Assembly (NCBI RefSeq): GCF_900128945.1
Contig: NZ_FQUD01000001.1
Coordinates: forward strand, 930,001-994,000
DNA length: 64,000 bases
Reading direction: 5' to 3'
Source: Chryseobacterium sp. OV279
GTDB lineage: Bacteria > Bacteroidota > Bacteroidia > Flavobacteriales > Weeksellaceae
Positions 49,113 through 56,683 of this stretch are shown here, piece by piece. The notes under the pieces are model-generated. The model ran no database searches and was not told the origin of the DNA. It saw only the letters and a program-made list of their open reading frames with translations. The translations under genes and the position numbers were made by a program. Within the stretch, counting starts at the first letter, position 1. Each line of letters starts with the position of its first letter.

Positions 49113-51044
49113 ATGTCTACTACACCAGAACAACCAAAGGGTGCAGCTTTTCGCCCGGCACAGAATGCAGATGGGGTATCCGAGAATCATCATACCGGCA
49201 TCAACCGTCTGGTAAAGCTTTCCTTAGTCATAGAAGGAAAAATTATCAAATTTTATAAGCATTTTAAACTGAAGCAGAGTACCCAGCGTCACCACGAATT
49301 TACGCTGACTCTGGCGCACGATACTTTGGGAGACCGCCAGACCCACTCACTGGAAGATGCCAATAAATTTCTAGGAAAACGTCTTACGGCAGTTATTTCC
49401 TATAAAGATATAGAGAACAGCCCGGAACGAACCTTTGTGGGAATCATCACCGGAGTGGCATTCAGCCAGGAAAAAATGAGTCTTGGAAACATTGTGCTTA
49501 CCGGATGCAGTCCTACTATTCTGCTGGACGGAGCCGCCCATATTCAGAGTTTTGGAGGAAACCAGCCTGTCAATATGGGAATCATTGCCGAAGAAGTGAT
49601 CAAACAGGGAATCGATAGGGGACGTTTTGATATCAGAATCGATGCCAATAATTTTTCCCAGATCATCTACAGCAGCCAATACGACGAAACCCACTACAAT
49701 TATCTGGCAAGAATGGCCGAAGCATATGGCGAACAGTTTTTTTATGATGGTGAAGTCCTGCATTTCGGGAAACTTCCGCCTCAGAACAAACCTATCACCC
49801 TGACCTACGGAAGCAGTGCGAACGATATCAAGGTTGAACTGAAAGCAGTACACACCAAACCCCAATATTACGGATACAACAGCAACAAGCATGAAAAACT
49901 TACTTCAGGCTCTACACCGATCCAGCATGTAAGTGATATAGCAAAAACAGCTTACGATCACAATAACAGCATTTACAAAACTCCTGCGCTTCAGATAGCG
50001 CCTATCAAAGCATCCACTCATCTTGATGTGGAATATTCACAGAAAAGTGCTTCAGGAAGTGAGGCGGTCAATGTTTTCTCTATTTCAGGGAATACTACGG
50101 TTCCATTCCTTCATCCGGGATGTGTGGCCGATGTTCAGATGCGTAAACAGGATTCCAATGAGACATCTTATTTTACAAGAATTATGATCACGGAAGCTGA
50201 ACATGAAATTGATACAATAGGTCATTACAAAGGAAGCTTTGCAGGAATAGCAGCAGATACAGGATTTCTTCCAAGACCGGAATACAAGATTCCTAAAGCT
50301 GAACCACAAACAGCCATCGTTATTTCCAATACGGATCCGGAAGGACAGGGAAGAATACAGGTGCAGTTTGACTGGCAGACCAGCGATACCACCCATTTTA
50401 TCAGAATGATGAGCCCTGATGCGGGAGGAACAGATCAGATATCGCAGAACAGGGGTTATGTAGCCATTCCCGAAGTGGGAGATCAGGTGATGGTGAATTT
50501 TGTTCACAGCCATCCCGACAGACCTTTCGTTATGGGAGGAATGTTTCATGGAGGAATCGCTTTAGGAGGCGGGATTAATAATCACCTGAAATCTATCCAG
50601 ACACGAAGCGGAATCAGAATTCTGATGAATGACGAAGAAGGTAGCGTAAAGATCATGGATCCCAGCGGAAATATCTATTTTATGGATGGTGCAGGCAATA
50701 TCAGCATGAAAGCTCCTAAAAACTTTACACTGAATGCAGGAGATAATATCAATATCACCGCCGGAAAAGAAATTTCGATCAGTGCGGGAGAAGGCATCAA
50801 CAGTTCAGCCAATAACAGCATTATTTCAACCGCCGGAAAAGATATCGTACAGACTGCTACAGGTGACATCCGTGAATCTTCGGATACGAGAACGGAGATG
50901 GTAGAAAAAGAATTCAAAAGACAGTCTGAGACGTCCAATGAGATAGCCGGAGAAATATCTATGTTCAGCGAGCTTGAAAATATGACGATGCAGAGTGGCA
51001 AGATTGTAGAATTCAACAGTGCTGAAAAATCAAAACTTTTCTGA
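49113..51044 (+). CDS. vgrG: Type VI secretion spike protein VgrG (TssI)
   Basis: The 643-residue protein has a gp27-like base (residues ~30-380) and a gp5-like OB fold starting around ISNTDPEGQGRIQVQFDWQT. A C-terminal beta-spike follows, built of repeats such as NAGDNINITAGKEISISAGE and SIISTAGKDIVQTATGDI. It should trimerise at the tip of the T6SS tube and carry effectors. It heads a continuous plus-strand cluster with no gap over about 75 bp as far as the 60.8-kb region. No extra effector domain is fused at its C terminus. Confidence 0.93.
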   Translation: MSTTPEQPKGAAFRPAQNADGVSENHHTGINRLVKLSLVIEGKIIKFYKHFKLKQSTQRHHEFTLTLAHDTLGDRQTHSLEDANKFLGKRLTAVISYKDIENSPERTFVGIITGVAFSQEKMSLGNIVLTGCSPTILLDGAAHIQSFGGNQPVNMGIIAEEVIKQGIDRGRFDIRIDANNFSQIIYSSQYDETHYNYLARMAEAYGEQFFYDGEVLHFGKLPPQNKPITLTYGSSANDIKVELKAVHTKPQYYGYNSNKHEKLTSGSTPIQHVSDIAKTAYDHNNSIYKTPALQIAPIKASTHLDVEYSQKSASGSEAVNVFSISGNTTVPFLHPGCVADVQMRKQDSNETSYFTRIMITEAEHEIDTIGHYKGSFAGIAADTGFLPRPEYKIPKAEPQTAIVISNTDPEGQGRIQVQFDWQTSDTTHFIRMMSPDAGGTDQISQNRGYVAIPEVGDQVMVNFVHSHPDRPFVMGGMFHGGIALGGGINNHLKSIQTRSGIRILMNDEEGSVKIMDPSGNIYFMDGAGNISMKAPKNFTLNAGDNINITAGKEISISAGEGINSSANNSIISTAGKDIVQTATGDIRESSDTRTEMVEKEFKRQSETSNEIAGEISMFSELENMTMQSGKIVEFNSAEKSKLF

Positions 51045-51045
51045 T

Positions 51046-51216
51046 ATGGCGATCATCAAAACAGCTAAAAATATACAGATCAAGGTCAATGACACGTACC
51101 ATCTGAATGTAGGCAAGAAGGTTGAAAAAATTGCGCAGAAGATCAATGTGGAAGCACAGAAGAACAACCTTGTTTTGGCAAGCAATAAGAAAATAATGTC
51201 TCATGGGAACAAGTAA
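51046..51216 (+). CDS. Small VgrG-associated protein resembling the beta-spike tail
   Basis: The 56-residue protein starts at 51046, one base past the VgrG stop. It reads IQIKVNDTYHLNVGKKVEKI followed by further alternating polar and hydrophobic repeats, like the next turns of the VgrG spike. It may be a detached spike extension or a small effector adaptor. Its stop overlaps the next gene's start by 14 bp, so all three genes are coupled. The family is not recognised. Confidence 0.6.
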   Translation: MAIIKTAKNIQIKVNDTYHLNVGKKVEKIAQKINVEAQKNNLVLASNKKIMSHGNK

Positions 51217-52255
51217 ATTAAGAATTCTGATTCTTTTTATTGCAGGTAGTTTCTCACTCATCAATTGTCAAAATAAAAAAATGGAACAAAAATACAGCTG
51301 GCTAGGCACCGTTTCGGCACCCATGGAATATCCTATGGAAGTTTATAAAGGAGGCATCATTGCAGATGATTTCACCTACAGCTTTGATGCCATCTGGGGA
51401 ACCCAAAATACAGGCTGGGGAAATGAAGGCGGAACCATGAGCGTAGAAACCCGCCAGATGGATATTCCCAATAAGCTGGAATTTACCTGGTATTCTCTGG
51501 TGGAAAATACATTTTATACCGGAAAATGGGACCTGGATAAAGAGAAGATCAAAGGACTTTTTGAAAAAGGATTTATCGATCAGGATAATGGTAAACAAAC
51601 GACCTACACCAATTTTATTGTTGGACTTGCTCCAAAAGGAAAAGTCGTTCTTTGGATCAACGGTCCGGGAAACCAGAAAGAAGTCGGTGTTTTTCAGGCG
51701 CATGATACCATTATTACTCAGGAAAAAGCATACGATAACGCCAAATATATGCTGAAAGAAGGCTTTGCAGAAAGAATGCTTAAAGACCCTTCCTATGAAA
51801 CATTTAAACCTGAAACCAGAGCTAAAATAGAAAAAGAAGGCTATCCCGCTCCGGATATCTATAAAGCGTACAGAGAAAAATTTAACTGGAAACCCACAGT
51901 AATCCTGCCGGAAGGAAGTGAATGGATCGATTTCGGATTTAATAACTATAATGGGGAGCAGGAAAATCTTTTCGGAGAAAGTCTGAAAAGTGATACCTAT
52001 AAAAATCGTGCAGTTCCGAAATTCTGCGGTTTTTACTGGAGAGATAAAAATAAAAACAGATACGCCGTATGGGTGGATGCTTTTGATGAAAGAGAAATCT
52101 TCGAACTCTTCCATCAGCTTGGAAAAGAAAAAAATATAGATCTTATCATCAAAGTGAATGTGGATAATACAGGCGCGAGTTTATCATTAAAGAACGAAAA
52201 GGAAGAACTGCCAATCAAAAATTCGAAGGTCAGATTTTCCCGTAAAATAGAGTAA
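51203..52255 (+). CDS. DUF2931-family lipoprotein
   Basis: The 350-residue protein has a lipoprotein signal (MGTSKLRILILFIAGSFSLINC, lipobox SLINC). It has DUF2931 marks: aromatic-rich segments such as KLEFTWYSLVENTFYTGKWD and a C-terminal FSRKIE. Such lipoproteins often sit beside T6SS spike and effector genes in Chryseobacterium, so an immunity or accessory role is plausible. It overlaps the preceding small gene by 14 bp. Function untested. Confidence 0.75.
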   Translation: MGTSKLRILILFIAGSFSLINCQNKKMEQKYSWLGTVSAPMEYPMEVYKGGIIADDFTYSFDAIWGTQNTGWGNEGGTMSVETRQMDIPNKLEFTWYSLVENTFYTGKWDLDKEKIKGLFEKGFIDQDNGKQTTYTNFIVGLAPKGKVVLWINGPGNQKEVGVFQAHDTIITQEKAYDNAKYMLKEGFAERMLKDPSYETFKPETRAKIEKEGYPAPDIYKAYREKFNWKPTVILPEGSEWIDFGFNNYNGEQENLFGESLKSDTYKNRAVPKFCGFYWRDKNKNRYAVWVDAFDEREIFELFHQLGKEKNIDLIIKVNVDNTGASLSLKNEKEELPIKNSKVRFSRKIE

Positions 52256-52319
52256 GAAGCAACAGTGAAAAGAATTTCTGTACCTGTTAAAATCTGTCAA
52301 TAAAAATTAAAATAAAACC

Positions 52320-53741
52320 ATGCACAATAATAAATTTGGAGATTATACACCGGAAATATCCAAAGAGGAAGTGTTAGATATTACTCTTGGGGTGTTTTTT
52401 GACGGAACTTTGAACAACAAGACCAATACCATCGAAAGAAGGGATAAAACGGCCGACTACAAGAAAAACGGAGGGAAACCCAGTGACAACAACAGTTATA
52501 ATAACGACTGGAGTAATGTAGCGCGTTTATGGGATAATTACGATAAAAATTTCGGAATTTATATAGAAGGAATCGGAACGGAAGATAAGGAGGAAGATTC
52601 TATGCTTGGATATGCCTTCGGAACAGGAGATACCGGAATCCGCGGAAAAGTCCGAAAAGGCTGCGAAGAGATCGTGAAAAAAGTAAAGAATATTAAAAGC
52701 TCGAAAAAAGCCGATAAGATTGCCGTACTTACTTTTGATGTTTTCGGTTTCAGCCGTGGTGCTGCTGCTGCCCGGAATTTCGTACATGAAATAGGAAAAT
52801 CAAAATATAAAGCTAAAACCACAACTGTTTCTTATGAAGGCGTGACCGTTACTTCCCATTCGGACAGTGACGGAACCGGAGTAGAAGGCGAGGATCTTCC
52901 AAAATGGGGGCATCTGGGTCTGAAACTGCAGGAAGCCGGAATTGAAGTAGGTATACTGAAGGTGAGATTTTTGGGGATTTACGACACGGTTTCGTCCTAT
53001 TCCAAGAACTTTTCTCCAAAGCCAAATTTCCACAATGATGTGGCAGAACTGGGGCTGGATGATATCGGAAGAGCACAAACGATTATCCATTTTGTCGCTG
53101 AAAATGAACACAGAGAAAACTTTGACCTTACCAATGTAAGCATAGGAACAGAAAAAATATTCCCCGGTGTACACTGTGATGTAGGCGGAGCTTATGAAGA
53201 GGGACCTGAAGTCTGGGAAGAAGTGGAAACCTCATGGACCACCAGTACAAAATTAAAAACATTAAGACAGCAACTAATCAATGATTCCTGGTATACGGAA
53301 GAAGAGCTTACCATTACCCCAGGATTTTATCTGTCGTTAAGAGGAGAACGTAAACTTCTGAAAAAAACTTACAGCTATATTCCCTTACATTTTATGGCGG
53401 AGTACGGCGTTGAAAAAACAGTTCCGCTCAAAATAAAAAAACTTACCGATGAAACGTATTCCATTTCAGGGGATCAGTTGCTTTTAAGAGTGAAAGACCG
53501 TTTGAGACCTTATGCCATGGCAGATGGAAAGCAATATGTCTTTAAAAGATATAAAGAGGTTGAGACCGCTTATGGTGGAGCTTCTATACCGGAACAGAAA
53601 TATGCCGACTATCAGAAAGAAATGAAAGAGCAGGATGATCTGAGAACCCTCAGAAATAAATACCTGCACTGGTCTGCAAGAAGAGAAGGTATAGGAATGG
53701 ATCCTACCTCAGATAGAGAAAGGGTAATTCATAAAGCGTAG
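52320..53741 (+). CDS. DUF2235 phospholipase-like T6SS effector (Tle1-like)
   Basis: The 473-residue protein has the DUF2235 alpha/beta hydrolase signature: LGVFFDGTLNN at the N terminus, and the nucleophile elbow GFSRGAA (residues 143-149) with Ser145. FLGIYDTVSSYSKN carries a candidate Asp, and PGVHCDVGGAYEEG supplies His. Related T6SS effectors of the Tle1 group cleave membrane phospholipids in rival cells. The position, after VgrG and a DUF2931 gene and before a small membrane protein that could be immunity, fits this role. Confidence 0.85.
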   Translation: MHNNKFGDYTPEISKEEVLDITLGVFFDGTLNNKTNTIERRDKTADYKKNGGKPSDNNSYNNDWSNVARLWDNYDKNFGIYIEGIGTEDKEEDSMLGYAFGTGDTGIRGKVRKGCEEIVKKVKNIKSSKKADKIAVLTFDVFGFSRGAAAARNFVHEIGKSKYKAKTTTVSYEGVTVTSHSDSDGTGVEGEDLPKWGHLGLKLQEAGIEVGILKVRFLGIYDTVSSYSKNFSPKPNFHNDVAELGLDDIGRAQTIIHFVAENEHRENFDLTNVSIGTEKIFPGVHCDVGGAYEEGPEVWEEVETSWTTSTKLKTLRQQLINDSWYTEEELTITPGFYLSLRGERKLLKKTYSYIPLHFMAEYGVEKTVPLKIKKLTDETYSISGDQLLLRVKDRLRPYAMADGKQYVFKRYKEVETAYGGASIPEQKYADYQKEMKEQDDLRTLRNKYLHWSARREGIGMDPTSDRERVIHKA

Positions 53742-53745
53742 TTAT

Positions 53746-54045
53746 ATGAATAAACATCTGGCAGTACGAGTAGGAATTTTATTATTGGGATTTGTCCTGA
53801 TCTATGTCTATGATCACTGGGATTCATGGTTTCATCCGGTACAGTCCATAGGAGGAAACAGCGGAATGTCTCTTCCGATGGATCTGGTTTTAAATCTCTG
53901 CTGGATTGTTTTATGGTGTTTATGGCTTTTAATAGAGATTATAGCGGGCTTTTTTACCAAAAATAATAAGAACAGAAGTACAAATTTAATATTGATCGCA
54001 TCGGGTATTGTGCTGCTGATCATTTATATATTGAGTATTAAGTAA
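53746..54045 (+). CDS. Small three-helix membrane protein, candidate immunity protein
   Basis: The 99-residue protein has hydrophobic helices near residues 8-22, 45-68 and 82-97. It begins 4 bp after the lipase effector gene, so they are probably translated together. T6SS effectors acting in the periplasm are commonly paired with membrane or exported immunity proteins, so this is the best candidate partner for the lipase. No family is recognised, and the assignment is positional only. Confidence 0.6.
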   Translation: MNKHLAVRVGILLLGFVLIYVYDHWDSWFHPVQSIGGNSGMSLPMDLVLNLCWIVLWCLWLLIEIIAGFFTKNNKNRSTNLILIASGIVLLIIYILSIK

Positions 54046-54083
54046 GAAAAACTGACAGAGAACAGGGATGCCGGATCATTTTT

Positions 54084-55124
54084 ATGCAGAAATTTAACAT
54101 ACATAACGTCCAGACAGGGGAGAGCCTGAAAAGTATAGCTTCGCTGTACCATTTAGATGCTGGTGCTTTAAAGTTATTTCACAATAACCACTGCGATGTC
54201 AAGGATATGATCCTGATTGAGCTTACAGGCCAGAAGGAACTTTTTCTTCCGAGAACAGCGGTGACGGATAAAACCCGGTTGGTGCCGTTCGGAAGAGGAA
54301 ACAGCCTTGTTTTTCAACCTGAAAATTCATTTTACAGATATGGCGTTTCCATCAATATGGAAAGCAATGACCGCAAGAATGAACTGAAATATGAAACCTC
54401 AGTCCGCTGGCTGAAAAAGGAGACTAAGCTGCATTTTTTTGAAATAGACAGAACCTCCAATCTTTTTCTGAACGAAGAAGAAGTGAATGAAATAGCCGAT
54501 CTCCTGGCCTATAAAACATCCAAGGTCTTGTATCCATTACAAATCAGTGTGGATGAGCAGGGGAAATTCAATGCGGTGGAAAATATTTCGGTGTTTAAAG
54601 AAAGATGGGCCGCTGTAAAAGAGGAAGTTTATAAAGAATTTGAAGGGGAAACGGTAGACAGCTACTGTGAAAAGATAGAAAAAATAATAGATGAGCCGGA
54701 GGTGATCAGTCTTTATCTTAAGAATGATTATTTCATCAGAACATTGTTTTTTGGGGCTTATCAGAGTTTCGGACAGGATTATGAAACAGAACTAACAGAA
54801 AGTTTTCCTGTGGTAGATAATCCGGTAGAACCGAAATACGAAATAAAACTGGAAATTGATCCGCTGAAAGGAGAATCCGGTCTGGTTAATATAGAAGGTG
54901 AAGGCAGATTAAATGATGAAAGAAGTACCTATGATTTCATCAACAAAGCTCCTTTTTCAATGATTATTGAGGATAACCCGGTGATGAATCATGAAGGAAA
55001 TTTCAGGATTGTCTATTATCTGAACGGGCAGAATTTACTGGTGAAATCAATGTATTTGGAATGTGACCTGCAACTTGAGAAGAAAAAGAAAATATCAGTA
55101 GTCATTGCGATGCTGACTGAATAA
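54084..55124 (+). CDS. Hypothetical T6SS-island protein with an N-terminal LysM-like segment
   Basis: The 346-residue protein begins with a segment resembling a LysM or gp53-type module (NVQTGESLKSIASLYHLDAG). Such modules help attach proteins to peptidoglycan or to contractile-injection baseplates. The rest has alternating strands and helices with no named domain. No signal peptide is present. It lies between the lipase/immunity pair and the secreted 345-residue protein, all in one direction. It may be a chaperone or adaptor for loading effectors. Confidence 0.6.
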   Translation: MQKFNIHNVQTGESLKSIASLYHLDAGALKLFHNNHCDVKDMILIELTGQKELFLPRTAVTDKTRLVPFGRGNSLVFQPENSFYRYGVSINMESNDRKNELKYETSVRWLKKETKLHFFEIDRTSNLFLNEEEVNEIADLLAYKTSKVLYPLQISVDEQGKFNAVENISVFKERWAAVKEEVYKEFEGETVDSYCEKIEKIIDEPEVISLYLKNDYFIRTLFFGAYQSFGQDYETELTESFPVVDNPVEPKYEIKLEIDPLKGESGLVNIEGEGRLNDERSTYDFINKAPFSMIIEDNPVMNHEGNFRIVYYLNGQNLLVKSMYLECDLQLEKKKKISVVIAMLTE

Positions 55125-55143
55125 TTGAAAAAAAACTAACAAA

Positions 55144-56181
55144 ATGAAAATTAAACCAAATCATAAATTATCCATCCTTGTTTTTATATTGAGCTTTAGC
55201 CTGTATTTCGGGCAAAAAGTGGAGTTTAATGTCCCAAAAGATATCGAGACCCTGCAGAATTCTATTTTTGATTTTAAAAATGATTTCACCCAGGACGAAG
55301 CGAAAGCGGCCGCTGCATCAGATACCGATTTTTCAACCACTGTTGACCTTTATCATTTAAAATATGAAGGCGACCAGAAAAATCCTTACCTGACTTTGGC
55401 TTTAAAAAATGGCGCTAAATCTAAACAGTTTATCCAACAGGCCGTATGGAATGTCAATATGAAAAAAGTCTCTTCAAAAAGCACAAAAGTCACTGTTTTT
55501 CTTGAAAAAGTAATTCCGGACAGCTGGTCAAAAAAAGAAGTAGATACCAAACTGACTAAATCCACCGGGAAAGTAGAGAAAGAGATCAAAGAATTTCTTC
55601 TAAACTATAAACGCCCGGAACTTTCAAATGATGATTCATCAGAAACCGATAGCGTAGCTGCCACTACTTATACTACGGCTGTCACCACAACGGATATGAT
55701 CGCAGAAAATTCGAAGCAGGAAAAAACATCAAAAAAACTACAGAGTCTGTTCGGGAAGAAACAGTTTATTGCACTACCGGCCACGTCCGATACCTTCACA
55801 AAATTGTTACAGGTACAGCCCACTCAACCGGAATGTAAAGACTGCAAAGGCGGAAAATACTCCAACTGGGATTTCGATGATTTTAATATGATCTACGCCA
55901 CTATGAGCACGGGTCTGGAATATTATGCTATCCAGTATTACGGACAGGATATGGTGTCTGGATTACCTCATGGCCTGGTGTTTAATGACAGTTCTCCATC
56001 AGAATGTAAACAAAAATTTGCAAGATATAACGCACAGCTTTATCAGACCGTAGGAGAAACGGAAGAAAATTCAGAAAAAGCCTTGACCGTTGTGACGTTC
56101 AAGATGAATTCCTCCTTCGTCCGTCTTGAATTTGGAAATGAATATTTAACCCGACTAGTAATTTCAAATAAAGAATTTTAA
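55144..56181 (+). CDS. Secreted hypothetical protein of the T6SS island
   Basis: The 345-residue protein has a signal peptide (SILVFILSFSLYFGQ). An N-terminal strand-rich domain, a Ser/Thr-rich middle (SSETDSVAATTYTTAVTTTD) and a C-terminal part with an ECKDCKGG motif follow. No family recognised. It starts 19 bp after the LysM-like gene and ends 2 bp before the DUF4280 gene, so it belongs to the same transcript. A periplasmic immunity role is possible but unsupported. Confidence 0.6.
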   Translation: MKIKPNHKLSILVFILSFSLYFGQKVEFNVPKDIETLQNSIFDFKNDFTQDEAKAAAASDTDFSTTVDLYHLKYEGDQKNPYLTLALKNGAKSKQFIQQAVWNVNMKKVSSKSTKVTVFLEKVIPDSWSKKEVDTKLTKSTGKVEKEIKEFLLNYKRPELSNDDSSETDSVAATTYTTAVTTTDMIAENSKQEKTSKKLQSLFGKKQFIALPATSDTFTKLLQVQPTQPECKDCKGGKYSNWDFDDFNMIYATMSTGLEYYAIQYYGQDMVSGLPHGLVFNDSSPSECKQKFARYNAQLYQTVGETEENSEKALTVVTFKMNSSFVRLEFGNEYLTRLVISNKEF

Positions 56182-56183
56182 CC

Positions 56184-56672
56184 ATGGCAGAGAAACATAT
56201 TGTAGTACAGGGTGCTATGTGCAAATGCCAGTTCGGACAGCTTCCGGACAAACTCAAAGTGCTCTCACACCAGAAAGAATACGCGAATGATAAAAACGCC
56301 TCCAAAAAACTCATCGTCACCACGAAAGAAATAGGAGCAGCAACATTCGAGAAAAATACATTCGGAAACTGCATCAAAATGGGAGTTCCACCACCGCCAT
56401 GCAAAATCATGGTGACTGAATGGAAAGATTTCTATGAAAAAGTACAGCTTAATAACGGCGGCTATATCATCGTTGAAACCAGCAAAGCCATCTGTGCCAT
56501 TGCAGGAACGCCATGTATAGAGATCATAGACCACGGACAGAGAACGGAAGGCAGCCCGCAGAATTTTAAAAATGCGGATAAGGATGTACAGCAGCAGATC
56601 AACCCACTGGTGGATTCAGAAGAAATGTATAATGAACAGCCTGCCTATGGTGGGGAAGATGGTGTAATCTAA
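56184..56672 (+). CDS. DUF4280 PAAR-like spike-tip protein
   Basis: The 162-residue protein has the DUF4280 layout: HIVVQGAMCKCQFG at the N terminus, NTFGNCIKMGVPPPPCKIM in the middle and KAICAIAGTPCIEIIDHGQR near the end. The cysteines and the small beta-turns match the PAAR-like cone that caps VgrG in T6SS subtype iii. It therefore probably sharpens the spike and links the next gene product to it. The OmpA-domain protein starts 11 bp downstream. Confidence 0.88.
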   Translation: MAEKHIVVQGAMCKCQFGQLPDKLKVLSHQKEYANDKNASKKLIVTTKEIGAATFEKNTFGNCIKMGVPPPPCKIMVTEWKDFYEKVQLNNGGYIIVETSKAICAIAGTPCIEIIDHGQRTEGSPQNFKNADKDVQQQINPLVDSEEMYNEQPAYGGEDGVI

Positions 56673-56683
56673 ACGACAGACAA

